64,000 nucleotides of DNA, from contig CAWICN010000001.1 of the NCBI GenBank assembly GCA_963834725.1, forward strand, positions 3,348,001 to 3,412,000. The letters are read 5' to 3'. Origin of the DNA: PALSA-693 sp963834725. Its GTDB lineage: Bacteria > Actinomycetota > Acidimicrobiia > Acidimicrobiales > Palsa-688. Position numbers and translations under genes: made by a program. The notes beneath the pieces are model-generated. The model was not told where the DNA came from and did no database searches. It saw only the letters and a program-made list of their open reading frames with translations. Below are positions 36,558 through 45,763 of the stretch, in pieces; within the stretch, counting starts at the first letter, position 1; the number at the start of each line of letters is the position of its first letter.

Positions 36558-37235
36558 TCAGGAGTTCAAGAAGGCCAGTACCGCCATGACGCGGCGGTTG
36601 TCGTCGTCGGAGGGAGGCAGATCGAGCTTGAGGAAAATGTTGGCGATGTGCTTGCTGACCGCCTTCTCCGACACCACCAGCGCCGCGGCTATGGCAGCGT
36701 TCGACCGACCCTCGGCCATAAGGGCCAGCACCTCGCGCTCACGGGGGGTCAGCCGGCGCATGGCTTCGTCTCTTTCCCGGCCGGTGACCAGTTGCGACAC
36801 CACCTCGGGATCCATGACTGTTCCTCCCGAGGCCACCCGCCTGACCGCTTCGACGAACTCCCCGACGTCCATGACCCGGTCCTTCAGCAGGTAGCCGACA
36901 CCGCCTGCCCGGGATGACAGCAGCTCCCGCGCATAAAGCGGCTCCACGTACTGCGACAGGACCAGGACCGGCAGGTTTGGAAGCTGCCGGCGGGCTTCGA
37001 CGGCGGCCAGGAGACCCTCGTTGGTAAACGTGGGAGGCAATCGGACATCCAGAACCGCCACATCCGGACGGTGCGAGAGAAGCGCTTCGACCACTGCCGG
37101 GCCGTCCTGCACGGCCTCCACCACGTCGATTCCGTGGGCGGTGAGAACCCGGACCAGACCGTCCCGGAGGAGGGCTAGGTCCTCTGCGATGACGGCTCGC
37201 AAGCGACCTCCACCCTCAAGATCGTCGTCCTCCAT
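36558..37235 (-). CDS. NarL/LuxR-type response regulator
   Basis: A 225-residue protein with a receiver domain (acidic pocket E18 D19, phosphoacceptor D63 in VAVLDVRLPP, K118 in YLLKDR) and a C-terminal LuxR helix-turn-helix (LTPREREVLALMAEGRSNAAIAAALVVSEKAVSKHI). No sensor kinase lies in the window next to it. It lies upstream of, and on the same strand as, the MMPL exporter, so it may control that gene (inference). Confidence 0.9.
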   Translation of the reverse strand: MEDDDLEGGGRLRAVIAEDLALLRDGLVRVLTAHGIDVVEAVQDGPAVVEALLSHRPDVAVLDVRLPPTFTNEGLLAAVEARRQLPNLPVLVLSQYVEPLYARELLSSRAGGVGYLLKDRVMDVGEFVEAVRRVASGGTVMDPEVVSQLVTGRERDEAMRRLTPREREVLALMAEGRSNAAIAAALVVSEKAVSKHIANIFLKLDLPPSDDDNRRVMAVLAFLNS

Positions 37236-37456
37236 GCGGCCTGACCACGCTCAAGGTTATGTCACCGTCCCCGTCCCCGTCGGCCTCGCCCGTCGGCCTC
37301 GCCACCCGCGCCGACACTAGCCCCGCCTGGCGCCCGCCACGAAGCCCCGCCAGGTGTTTGTCCGGCCGCAAATCGATCGATACGAGCCTGGCCGCAGCCG
37401 GGCTGCTCGCCAAGTAGCATCGCCGCGCACACCAGGCAGAGAGGGAGGAAGCACCG

Positions 37457-38416
37457 GTGACCACAACAACGCCCGATAGCAGCACGGTGCTCGAGTTGGC
37501 CGCACGGTACCGGAACTGGGGCAAGTGGGGACCGGACGACGAGCTCGGCAGCATGAACTTCATCAATGCCGAGAAGGTGAAGCAGGCGGCGTCCCTGGTG
37601 CGTCGTGGCCGGGTGTTCTCTCTGGCCCTACCCCTGGACGCCGGCGGACCCATGACCGGTGCGTACGGACGGGTCAACCCCATTCACATCATGCTGCAAG
37701 ACGGCGGAGACGTTGCGTCGGGCGCCCAAGACCACCTGGCCACGCTGCGCTACACCGACGACGCCGTCTACCTGGTGTTGCAGTGTTCGACGCAGTGGGA
37801 CGCCCTCGCCCATATCTACCACGAGGGCAAGATGTACAACGGACACGGGACCGACGCGGTGAACAGCACCGGGGCCCTGAAAAACAGCATCACCGCGGTG
37901 AAGGACAAGATGGTAACCCGAGGGGTGTTGCTCGATGTCGCCCGCTACAAGGGCAAACAATGGCTCGACGTGAGCGAACCGATCCATGGCGACGATCTGG
38001 AAGCGTGCGCCGCACAGCAGGGGGTGACCGTCGGTGAGGGGGATATCGTTCTGGTTCGCACCGGCAGAATCGGGGCAGTGCGGGACAGGGGCTACTGGGG
38101 TGACGAGTACTCAGGTGGCCCCGCTCCCGGGCTGGCGATCAGCGCGGCCCCGTTCCTGTGCGAACGGCATGTCGCCGCGGTCGCCCTCGACACCTGGGGC
38201 ATCGAGGTCCTGCCCAACGAGACGCCTGACATCTTCCAACCGCTGCATATCATCTTGCTCGTCAACGCCGGTATCCACATCGGCGAGATGTTCGATCTCG
38301 AAGCGCTGGCGGCCGACTGCGCGGAGGACGGAGCGTACGAGTTCATGTTCGTGGCCCCGCCCCTGACCGTTACCGGCTCGGTCGGGTCGCCCGTAAACCC
38401 GCAAGCCATCAAATGA
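37457..38416 (+). CDS. cyclase-family (kynurenine formamidase-like) hydrolase, copy A
   Basis: The 319-residue protein starts at GTG 37457 behind GAGGGAGGAAG. It carries the PF04199 features: NWGKWGPDDELGSMNFI near the N-terminus, the metal-site region QWDALAHIYHEGKMYNG (H-x3-D-type), RGVLLDVARYKG and GDIVLVRTGR. Members hydrolyse amides or cyclic esters with bound divalent metal. A related protein of the same length class is at 56797-57753. The substrate is unassigned. Confidence 0.85.
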   Translation: MTTTTPDSSTVLELAARYRNWGKWGPDDELGSMNFINAEKVKQAASLVRRGRVFSLALPLDAGGPMTGAYGRVNPIHIMLQDGGDVASGAQDHLATLRYTDDAVYLVLQCSTQWDALAHIYHEGKMYNGHGTDAVNSTGALKNSITAVKDKMVTRGVLLDVARYKGKQWLDVSEPIHGDDLEACAAQQGVTVGEGDIVLVRTGRIGAVRDRGYWGDEYSGGPAPGLAISAAPFLCERHVAAVALDTWGIEVLPNETPDIFQPLHIILLVNAGIHIGEMFDLEALAADCAEDGAYEFMFVAPPLTVTGSVGSPVNPQAIK

Positions 38417-38642
38417 TGGCCGGCATCAACATGTACTGACCCTACTGCGAATCTGCAGCGGTCCGGGGCGCCGGCCACCCCCTCTCACCCCCACTGGCCG
38501 ACTGTGGGGGGCCCACGAGAAGGGGATCGTGTAAAAGAAAACCACATAGGACGCGGTTTTCTCGACACAGAGGTTCCCCCGCCCAGAACCGCTCCGACAG
38601 CCCACTGCCGCTGACACCGCGTCCGAGGCCCGGTCGCGGCGT

Positions 38643-39239
38643 TCAGGCGGATGGGGCGGGTCGCTGGGAAAAGGCCTGCTCGACTGCGGCGGTCTGGTTA
38701 GTGACATCGAGGCGTTCGAAGATATTCTCGAGGTGCTTGCGCACCGTGCCCTCCGAGATAAAGAGGCGCCGGGCGATCTGCGAGTTGCTGTAGCCGTTGG
38801 CCACCAGCCTCATCAGCTGCCATTGGCGAGGCGTTAGCTTCGGAATACCCCGGCGTCGCAGATCCGCATCCAGGTAAGCGTGTTCCAGATGCGGCCTCAA
38901 GAGGGCAAGGATGCCCCGGTCCCGCTCGGTGAAGTTGGAGCCAGGGCCTCGAAAGAGCATCAGTCGCACGGTGTGCCCCGGACCGCCCGGCAAACAGACC
39001 ATGAGTTCGTGTTCCACCCCCGCCGGACGGAGGTACTCGACGTACATGCCGGTCCGGTGCCATTCAGTGTCGGTGTAAAAGTCCGAGGCCATGGTCACGC
39101 TCCGCAGATCTCCGCTGCGATCCGGGTACGAGCAGGCCAGGCACTCCCAGTAGTGCAGCCAAAAGAGAGCCTCGTCACCGTCGCCCTCGTCGACCGGTAT
39201 GGATTGGTCGAAGGTACCGGATTGGCGTTCGCTGGTCAC
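38643..39239 (-). CDS. LuxR-family transcriptional regulator
   Basis: A 198-residue protein starts at GTG 39239 behind AAAGGGAGA. The N-terminal roughly 125 residues form a GAF/PAS-like sensor (VEYLRPAGVEHELMVCLPGGPGHTVRLMLFRG, FTERDRGILALLRPHL). The C-terminal LuxR helix-turn-helix is LTPRQWQLMRLVANGYSNSQIARRLFISEGTVRKHL. It is divergent from a small secreted protein gene 58 bases away and may regulate it. Confidence 0.85.
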   Translation of the reverse strand: MTSERQSGTFDQSIPVDEGDGDEALFWLHYWECLACSYPDRSGDLRSVTMASDFYTDTEWHRTGMYVEYLRPAGVEHELMVCLPGGPGHTVRLMLFRGPGSNFTERDRGILALLRPHLEHAYLDADLRRRGIPKLTPRQWQLMRLVANGYSNSQIARRLFISEGTVRKHLENIFERLDVTNQTAAVEQAFSQRPAPSA

Positions 39240-39297
39240 GCCGGTCTCCCTTTCTCATAGTTGTCGTCTGAGGCACTCAACCGAGGAGGCAACACAA

Positions 39298-39576
39298 ATG
39301 AACACCCCGCGCCGAATCGCAGTACTGATCACCGCCCTGACCGCCGCCGCGCTCACGGTCATCGGACCAGCCACGGCCGCCTTCGCCGCCCGGGTACGGC
39401 CGCCCAACGACGGCGGCCAGGCGGCGACAACCATGAGCGTGGCCGGATCCGGCGGGCTCGAAGCCTGGCAACTCGCCCTGATCGTGGTGGCCACCGTCCT
39501 GGTCACTGCCATCGTGACGGCGGTCACTGTACAGGCCCGCTCACGCGGTCGGCTCCGCGCCGCCACCTCTACCTGA
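39298..39576 (+). CDS. small exported membrane protein of unknown function
   Basis: A 92-residue protein starts at ATG 39298 behind GAGGAGG. It has a signal peptide (residues 5-30, RIAVLITALTAAALTVIGPATAAFA), a short extracellular segment and a C-terminal membrane helix (LEAWQLALIVVATVLVTAIVTAVTV) with an Arg-rich cytosolic end. The family is not recognised. It is paired head-to-head with the LuxR regulator. Confidence 0.7.
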   Translation: MNTPRRIAVLITALTAAALTVIGPATAAFAARVRPPNDGGQAATTMSVAGSGGLEAWQLALIVVATVLVTAIVTAVTVQARSRGRLRAATST

Positions 39577-39616
39577 AGTTCCGGGTGTGAAGGTCGGACA
39601 GCTCGGCGGCCTCATC

Positions 39617-39936
39617 AGCCCAGGCCGAGCAGGACCAGGCGGCGGCGCCCTTCGTCCACATCCTGCTGGAGCTGCTGCACTCGGGTCCACCAGCGGGCGA
39701 TGCCGTCTGGGGACCATTCGCCAGCACGACGGGGGCGTCGTACACGGAATCGGACAAGCCGGCCGTAGATGACAGCACGTGGTGACGTCGCCGCACGGCG
39801 GCCGCCAGACGCTCTCGGAACAGGGGTTCGGCCCGGAGATGCTCGCCCAGGTGGCCCAAGGCGAAGGCGACGTGGCGCGAGACGTTCTACGCCAAATGAA
39901 TATCAGACGACGTCCTGAAGGCTGATCGCAACTCAA
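39617..39936 (-). pseudogene. unidentified protein remnant
   Basis: Minus-strand codons read HLGEHLRAEPLFRERLAAAVRRRHHVLSS... to VYDAPVVLANG, then in another frame PDGIARWWTRVQQLQQDVDEGRRRLVLLGLG before a stop. It has helical, coding-like composition with a frameshift near 39715. No family is recognised. It directly follows the APH-like kinase gene on the same strand. Confidence 0.35.
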
Positions 39937-39940
39937 CTAC

Positions 39941-41023
39941 TTAAAACGGGCTTTGCCTGACGAGGTCGAGCGCGTTGAGGTCAATGGCATGCTTCGCATG
40001 TCGAATAGCCATGAGGGAAAGCATGTTGTCGCCCCGCTCGGTCTGTTCGGCCATTACCGTGGCAAGGACGGCGATGAGCACGCCGTGGAGGGTGCCCCAC
40101 CGGTAGTCCCGCCAGGCGTCGTCGGGCTTATAGTCGACTCCGGCGCCAACGAGCCGCTGGACGTACTGGGTCACAAGCTCGCGCTCTACTGACGGCCGTT
40201 GCTCGGGCGGAAACGCGCCTCCGATCAGATACGCGATGTCGCACGCGCCAAGGCCAGCGTTCACCGTCTGCCAGTCCACGACGGCCAACGGCGGTGCCTC
40301 GGGTGTGCGCCCGAGGAGGAAATTGTCAGGCCGGAAGTCGCCGTGCACCACGGTGTGGGCTGTTCCGGAGCCCAGCACCCATGGTCGCAGCACATCCGCG
40401 AAGCCTTGCAGCAGTGTGATCACGTCGTCGTCGAATCGGTCCCCGAGACGCCCGATGCACGCGGGGACGCACGCTCGGTAGTACTGCTCCATTCGGTCGG
40501 CGCGCTCTCGATCTGGTGGCTGGAGCACCTTGGCAAGGGACGGGTCACCCCAGCGAGGAGCGTGCAGACCGGCGGCCTGCACGATCGCCAGTTCGGCCTC
40601 TTCGACGGTGGAGCCGCTGAACTGGTCGCCCTGCACCGACCCGGCGAGGTCCTCCATGATCAGAACGAAGTCGAGGGCCCGGTCGTCGTAGCATGCGACC
40701 CAGCACATCGGAGTCCGAATGTCCACGGTGCCGGCGATCTCGGTATAGAAGATGTGCTCGTTCAGATACGCTCCGTTTTCGAACGACGCCGTCTTGGTCC
40801 CGGGGTCCGCGGAGGGAAACTTGCCTACGATGGTGGCGGGCCGGCCGGGCTGGTCCCATTCGAGCTCGAAGCGGGCGTTACGGCTCATCTGGCCGGTACC
40901 GATCAGCCCCGCGCACGTCAACTCCACGATTCTCGCCCCGCGCGCCACGCCCGCCTCCTCGAGCGACTTGGTGAGCCAACCGGCGTCAATCATCGATGGA
41001 TCTCCGTGGAGATCAGCACTCAT
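39941..41023 (-). CDS. APH/ecdysteroid-kinase-like phosphotransferase
   Basis: A 360-residue kinase-fold protein with the catalytic loop HGDFRPDN (227-234) and the metal-binding Asp in VVDWQTVN (249-255). The N-lobe has VGKFPSADPGTK, with the ATP-binding Lys in TIVGKF. It belongs to the aminoglycoside-phosphotransferase/DUF1679-like group, common in actinobacteria next to acyl-CoA genes, where it probably phosphorylates an alcohol. Antibiotic resistance is not implied. Confidence 0.8.
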   Translation of the reverse strand: MSADLHGDPSMIDAGWLTKSLEEAGVARGARIVELTCAGLIGTGQMSRNARFELEWDQPGRPATIVGKFPSADPGTKTASFENGAYLNEHIFYTEIAGTVDIRTPMCWVACYDDRALDFVLIMEDLAGSVQGDQFSGSTVEEAELAIVQAAGLHAPRWGDPSLAKVLQPPDRERADRMEQYYRACVPACIGRLGDRFDDDVITLLQGFADVLRPWVLGSGTAHTVVHGDFRPDNFLLGRTPEAPPLAVVDWQTVNAGLGACDIAYLIGGAFPPEQRPSVERELVTQYVQRLVGAGVDYKPDDAWRDYRWGTLHGVLIAVLATVMAEQTERGDNMLSLMAIRHAKHAIDLNALDLVRQSPF

Positions 41024-41171
41024 CGGCCACCCCCAAGCAGCGTAGGTTCAGATCTTATTCGACTGCTGACATTCCCGGCGATCCGGGTCGGGTCTCCTTG
41101 CTACCATCCGGAGCGCTGTTGCCAATCGGTTTCAGATCAGGGCTCGATCCCAACGCGGGGCTGAACTATCT

Positions 41172-42404
41172 ATGACTGAGTATGACTACGACCTGGTCAT
41201 TGTGGGTGGTGGCATCGGCGGAGCGGCACTGGCCGCCGTGATGCAACGAGCCGGCCACTCGTGCCTGGTCCTGGAGCGCACGACGACGTTCCCCGACCGC
41301 ACGAAGGGTGAGTGGATCGCGCCCTGGGGGATGGTCGAAGCTGGTCGCCTGGGACTGGCCGGCGTCATCGCCAGCGCCCGGGGCCATGTGTTGCAACGCC
41401 ACGTCTTCTATGACGAGACCGTGGAGCCAGCCGCGGCCGAGGCGGGCAGCCTGGCCCTCAACCTCATTCCCGGTGTGGAGGGTCCCATGACCCAACGCCA
41501 TCCCGACGCCTGTCAGGTGCTTGTCGACGCCGCCGCCGCGGCCGGCTCCGACGTGCACCGGGGCGTCGAACAGATCGATATCAGCCTCGACCCGCCGACG
41601 GTCACCTTCTCCGACGACAACGGTGCCCGCCGGACAGCCCGCGCCCGGCTGCTGGTCGGCGCGGATGGCCGCAACTCGGTAATACGTCGCGGGCTGGGCT
41701 TCCAGTTGCACAAGGACCCGCCCCACCACGTCTTCTCCGGGCTGTTGGTGGACGGTGCAGAAGACTGGCCGGAGGATGTGCAGATCGCCGGGGCCGAAGA
41801 CCACGTCCACTTCCTCGCCTTTCCTCAAGGCCGAGGGCGCGTCCGCCTCTATCTCGGACTGCCCCTCGAGGAGCGCCACCGGCTCTCCGGCGAGAGCGGA
41901 CCGGCGGAGTTCGGCCGCGCCTTCCATCTGGCGTGCGTGCCGATGTCCGAGGCGCTGGCCGAGGCCACGCCTATCAGTCCATGCGCCACCTACCCGAACG
42001 AGGACGCCTGGGTCGACGTGCCCGTTACCGACGGCGCCGTGCTCATTGGAGACGCCGCCGGATGGAACGACCCCATCACCGGCCAGGGACTGTCAATCAC
42101 CCTGAGAGACGTGCGGCTGGTCAGCGAGATTCTGCAAGCCTCATCGGACTGGTCGGCGGCCGCACTCCGCCCCTATGTGGAAGAACGCCGGGAGCGCCTC
42201 CGCCGGCTCCGTTTTTCCGCCCAGATACAGTCCGCACTCTACGCGGAGTTCGGCGAGGAAGCCCGCTCCCGCCGGCTACGAGCCAGCGCCCGTTTCGCCG
42301 ACGACCCTTCGCTGATGTCGACCCTGCTGGCCGTCATGGTCGGTCCCGAAAACGTCGACGCTGAATGCTTCACCGAGGACCGCCGCCAACGCATCCTCGC
42401 CTAG
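41172..42404 (+). CDS. FAD-dependent monooxygenase (aromatic hydroxylase-like)
   Basis: A 410-residue protein starts at ATG 41172. It has the Rossmann FAD motif VIVGGGIGGAALAAVMQRAGHSCLVLER (residues 8-36), the DG motif LLVGADGRNSVIR and the second FAD motif GAVLIGDAAGWNDPITGQGLSITLRD. This is the class A flavoprotein monooxygenase layout. It should hydroxylate a small substrate using NAD(P)H and oxygen. It is convergent with the next gene, with only 5 bases between the stops. Confidence 0.85.
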   Translation: MTEYDYDLVIVGGGIGGAALAAVMQRAGHSCLVLERTTTFPDRTKGEWIAPWGMVEAGRLGLAGVIASARGHVLQRHVFYDETVEPAAAEAGSLALNLIPGVEGPMTQRHPDACQVLVDAAAAAGSDVHRGVEQIDISLDPPTVTFSDDNGARRTARARLLVGADGRNSVIRRGLGFQLHKDPPHHVFSGLLVDGAEDWPEDVQIAGAEDHVHFLAFPQGRGRVRLYLGLPLEERHRLSGESGPAEFGRAFHLACVPMSEALAEATPISPCATYPNEDAWVDVPVTDGAVLIGDAAGWNDPITGQGLSITLRDVRLVSEILQASSDWSAAALRPYVEERRERLRRLRFSAQIQSALYAEFGEEARSRRLRASARFADDPSLMSTLLAVMVGPENVDAECFTEDRRQRILA

Positions 42405-42409
42405 ATGCG

Positions 42410-44077
42410 TCAGCAGCTGGGGTTGCTGCGAACCGGTCCTGCGAAGGCTCCGATCGTGCCCGGGCCGACCTTTCCGTATTGAAGGTCGCGACCAAAGGTG
42501 GACCCGTTGGTCATGTTGCCGAACTCCCACACGCAGCGCCCACCGACGGACGCCAGGGTGAAGTAGGGGTAGAAATGGCCTGGACCCTTGGGAGGCAGCA
42601 CGCATCCCTGACCGGTCACCAGATTGCAGTTGGTATTCAACTGGGTGGCGCTCGAGTCCGTCATGAACTGGATCGCCGGGTACGGTTGTCCGCCGGTCGT
42701 CGGCTGTTGCTGGAGGAACGGTGACGGGTATGCACCCGGGGTCAGGGAGCCGGGCCAATCCGCGTAGTAGGGCTGCCCGTCGTAGTCGAGATCGCCGATG
42801 GCGCCGAAAAACACATCGCACCCCGTGACCGTGTTGGGCGCCGCTGTCCCTCCGTGCGTATCGCCCGCTCTGTAGCAGGGCGAGTCATTGGGTTCGAAGG
42901 TCTTTCCGTTGTCCGCGGCCACTTCATACGGACCTACGCAGTGCTTGTAGTAGGTGTCGCTGAAGCTACCCATGGTGAACGTGGCCGGCCCCGTCACCTT
43001 CGTGCACGCTTCCCAGTGGCCGATCTCGTACTCGGTATTGATCATGTATGGCCCGATTCCCCACGGGATGATGTTCTGGGCCCGCGCCGTCGAATACTCC
43101 GGCTGGAAGTTAAACGGCGTGCCGGTGCATACGAAGGGATCGGTATTCATGAAGCCATTGGCGGCCGAGGCGATCATGAAACCGGTCTGCCCCGTCGTCA
43201 GGTCGGACTCCTGTGCTTCCAGGGCATGTCCTCCCGGAATCCTGGCGTCCCACATGTGGACGGTGATTCTGTCGCCCGGATTCATCCGCAGGGTCTTGGC
43301 GTCAGGCGTGAAGCTGGCCAGATCGGACTCCTGCGGGCTGGGCGGTCCGGTCGGGACGCCATTGGTCTGAATGAAAGCGAAGTTGACCGGCTCCGGGCAG
43401 TTGCTGTGACAGGGACCCGATCCGTTGGTGGTGCATTCCAGGCTGTCGATGGTCAGCGCGGAGCACCAGTGGGTGTTGTCGCAGCTCGTGGCGTCTACGA
43501 AAGGCGCAAAGCCCGGCGGATAGAACTGAAGTTCCACAAATGCCGCGCCCGCCCCGGGGTACGGGCCGTGGGGAGCATTGGCGTCGGACACCGGGGTGCA
43601 CGGCAGCAGGGGCGCGGAGTTGGGGTCGCACACGTCGATGGAGAGCCAGGGCGCGACGCTCAGCTCGAACCAGTGGGTCACGTCGTGGCCGCCGCCAGCC
43701 ACGGTCGGCGCCGCCACCGGATCGGTCGGGAGGGTCTCCGTCATGGATACGTTGTTGCCGGAGCCGGCCCGGGTCGACACGAAGCGCACCGAGGGTTCGT
43801 CGTGGCCGATGTAGTGGCCGTTCTCATAAAAGCGACCGCCGTCGTCACCCCGCGGGTCAGCGCACGCCAGGTCGGCCTTGACCGGGCGCTGGATGGGGCT
43901 GAGCCCGTTGCAATCAAGCTCGCCAAAGGGATTGGGCTGCACCGTCCTCGCGGTCGTGGACGCCGGCACCGGACGGGATACGGCTGCACCCGCAGCATTT
44001 GTCAGGAGCCCTCCGGCCACCAGCGCGGTCACCACCGAGAAGACGGCGAAGCGACGAACCTGCCGTGACACTCGCAT
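42410..44077 (-). CDS. secreted Cys-rich protein of unknown function
   Basis: A 555-residue protein starts at ATG 44077 behind GAGGAGGGG. The signal peptide (about residues 9-32, FAVFSVVTALVAGGLLTNAAGA) is followed by a domain rich in Pro, aromatic residues and Cys pairs: CNGLSPIQ, LLPCTPVSD, CDNTHWCSALTIDSLECT, CHSNCPEPVNF, WEACTKVTGP. It recalls conserved hypothetical secreted proteins of actinobacteria and other soil bacteria. No catalytic motif is assigned. The many Cys suggest disulfide-bonded, extracytoplasmic folding. Confidence 0.75.
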   Translation of the reverse strand: MRVSRQVRRFAVFSVVTALVAGGLLTNAAGAAVSRPVPASTTARTVQPNPFGELDCNGLSPIQRPVKADLACADPRGDDGGRFYENGHYIGHDEPSVRFVSTRAGSGNNVSMTETLPTDPVAAPTVAGGGHDVTHWFELSVAPWLSIDVCDPNSAPLLPCTPVSDANAPHGPYPGAGAAFVELQFYPPGFAPFVDATSCDNTHWCSALTIDSLECTTNGSGPCHSNCPEPVNFAFIQTNGVPTGPPSPQESDLASFTPDAKTLRMNPGDRITVHMWDARIPGGHALEAQESDLTTGQTGFMIASAANGFMNTDPFVCTGTPFNFQPEYSTARAQNIIPWGIGPYMINTEYEIGHWEACTKVTGPATFTMGSFSDTYYKHCVGPYEVAADNGKTFEPNDSPCYRAGDTHGGTAAPNTVTGCDVFFGAIGDLDYDGQPYYADWPGSLTPGAYPSPFLQQQPTTGGQPYPAIQFMTDSSATQLNTNCNLVTGQGCVLPPKGPGHFYPYFTLASVGGRCVWEFGNMTNGSTFGRDLQYGKVGPGTIGAFAGPVRSNPSC

Positions 44078-44415
44078 AGGACCCCTCCTCACGTTCGCTC
44101 CGGTGAGCGGACGTTAGCGTGTGGACGCCGGAGGGTGCCGGAATGGCCAAACGACAGCAGATGATTGGCTCCTCTGCCAGATGGGAAAGCGCGGTCTGAG
44201 GCAGTCACCGAACACGGGATCCCTGACGATCAGTTCGGGTTTGGTGCCGGCGAGGTCGCCCCCTGTGGAGAAGGGACTGCCGGGCGTGGGTTGCGGTCCC
44301 TTCGGTCAGGTCGAGCAGCTCGGCTTGTGCGCCGTAGCGTGGCTCGGGGCGCGAACCGGACGCCGACCAGGGAATCGTTATGGCGGCGGGCCTGACTGGC
44401 TGGGGCGGCCGGGGG

Positions 44416-44489
44416 CTCGGCGGCCCGGCGGGCAGATCGGCGCCCCCGCGGGCCGGACGGCTCGGCGGCTCGGCGGGCAGATCGGCGCC
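44416..44489. repeat. GC-rich direct repeat, period 45 bp
   Basis: Two 29-bp units of the form CTCGGCGGCyCGGCGGGCAG plus ATCGGCGCC (44416-44444 and 44461-44489) differ at one base. A degenerate third GGCGGCCCGGCC block follows. Confidence 0.7.
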
Positions 44490-44570
44490 TCGGCGGCCCG
44501 GCCTGGCTGGACGGCCGGCGGCCCGGCGGCCCCGGCCACCACGCCCCGTGGCACACCCCGAGGCACGGAC

Positions 44571-44651
44571 CATTTTCTGTCGCGGCGTCCCCTTCGGTTG
44601 GGCACGATTCGATACAGAAAATCTCGAAAGGGAGCGATTCGCGGCAGAGAA
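44571..44651. repeat. dispersed palindromic repeat cluster, site 2
   Basis: Inverted arm CATTTTCTGTCGCG (44571-44584), then GGGCACGATTCGATACAGAA (from 44600), then GAGCGATTCGCGGCAGAGAA (from 44633). The units match those at 26964-27107; the inverted arm is the reverse complement of the unit core CGCGACAGAAAA. It lies just upstream of the LLM oxidoreductase start. Confidence 0.75.
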
Positions 44652-44698
44652 GGCTGAGTGGGCCGCCACCCTGGGTGTAAATCGGCTCTAATGTCGCC

Positions 44699-45613
44699 AT
44701 GAAGATCTCCGTGGAGTTCCCGAGTGTCGCCTACCGCGAGGGACCGGCCAACGTGGCGGAGCTGGCCCGGGCTATCGAGGCCATCGGCTACGACGACCTG
44801 GCCGTCTTTGACCACGTGGTGATGGGATACGAGACGCCGACCCGGCGGGCTCCGAGGTATCCGACCCGGATGCCGATTCTCGAGGCCCTGGTCACCCTCG
44901 GGTTCGTCGCCGCGGTCACCGAGCGGGTGACCATGTCAACCGAGGTGCTCGTCCTGCCCCAGCGCCAGGCGGCGCTCGTCGCCAAGCAGGTCAGCACACT
45001 GGACACCCTGTCCGGCGGCCGGATGCGGCTCGGCGTGGGCGTCGGCTGGCAGGAGGTCGAGTACCAAACGCTCGGCGAGGACTTCCGCCGGCGCGGCAGG
45101 GTGATGGACGACGCCATCGGGCTGCTGCGGTCGTGCTGGGGCGACGAACGGATCGAGCGACGGGGCGAGCGCTTCGACGCCGACGCCATCGCCATGGAGC
45201 CGAAGCCGCCGCAGCGCGGCCTGCTGCCGATCTGGGTTGGCGGCGCAACACCGACCGCCCTGCGACGCGCCGGGACGCTCGGGGACGGCTGGATGGGCAT
45301 GGTGACAGGAGATGCGGAGCAGACCCGGGTGGCCGTCGAGACGGTCCGGCGTCACGCCGAGTCGGCCGGCCGCGATCCGCTCGCTGTCGGGCTACAGGCG
45401 ATGCTCGCGCCGCCACCGAGCGACAGGGAAGGCAAGACCTTCTATCAGGAGCACGACCGCGTGGTCCGGCGGGCCGAGGAGGTGCAGAAGCTCGGCTTCG
45501 GCTGGCTCGCGGTTAACGCGACCGCCATCTTCCAGTCCGGCGCCCGCAGCGTCGCCGCCATGGCCGAGCATCTCGAGGCCCTTCACACCCGGTTGCGGCA
45601 GGCCGTCGGCTGA
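44699..45613 (+). CDS. LLM-class F420-dependent oxidoreductase
   Basis: This 304-residue luciferase-like TIM-barrel protein starts at ATG 44699. Typical segments are GYDDLAVFDHVVMG, VTERVTMSTEVLVLPQRQAALVAKQVSTLDTLSGGRMRLGVGVGWQEVEYQTLGEDF, LPIWVGGATPTALRRAG and GDGWMG. It resembles the TIGR03619 group, which uses reduced F420 or flavin. It may reduce or oxygenate a substrate of the surrounding CoA pathway, but the substrate cannot be deduced. Confidence 0.9.
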   Translation: MKISVEFPSVAYREGPANVAELARAIEAIGYDDLAVFDHVVMGYETPTRRAPRYPTRMPILEALVTLGFVAAVTERVTMSTEVLVLPQRQAALVAKQVSTLDTLSGGRMRLGVGVGWQEVEYQTLGEDFRRRGRVMDDAIGLLRSCWGDERIERRGERFDADAIAMEPKPPQRGLLPIWVGGATPTALRRAGTLGDGWMGMVTGDAEQTRVAVETVRRHAESAGRDPLAVGLQAMLAPPPSDREGKTFYQEHDRVVRRAEEVQKLGFGWLAVNATAIFQSGARSVAAMAEHLEALHTRLRQAVG

Positions 45614-45763
45614 CGGCCCGAGCCCGGCCGCCGACATCGGCGCCTCGGGCTTCGGGCCCGAGAAAGTCGTGACCAGGCTCGCCGCGGCCGGCCCGGCCCC
45701 GGCCGGCGGGGCCCCCATGCGATGGGGCGCGGGCCGTGTAGGGGCCGCGTCCTCGCTCACGGG

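Larger units (their letters stand above)
44078..44698. other. 621-bp intergenic region holding GC tandem repeats and the dispersed repeat
   Basis: It separates divergent genes (42410-44077 on minus, 44699 on plus). No coding frame has a motif. Its features are the 45-bp-period tandem repeat at 44416-44489 and the dispersed palindromic repeat at 44571-44651. Confidence 0.6.

Noticed and set aside
39941..41023. Aminoglycoside resistance gene
   Set aside because: The kinase motifs fit the broad APH-like fold, but the context is acyl-CoA metabolism and nothing points to antibiotic substrates.
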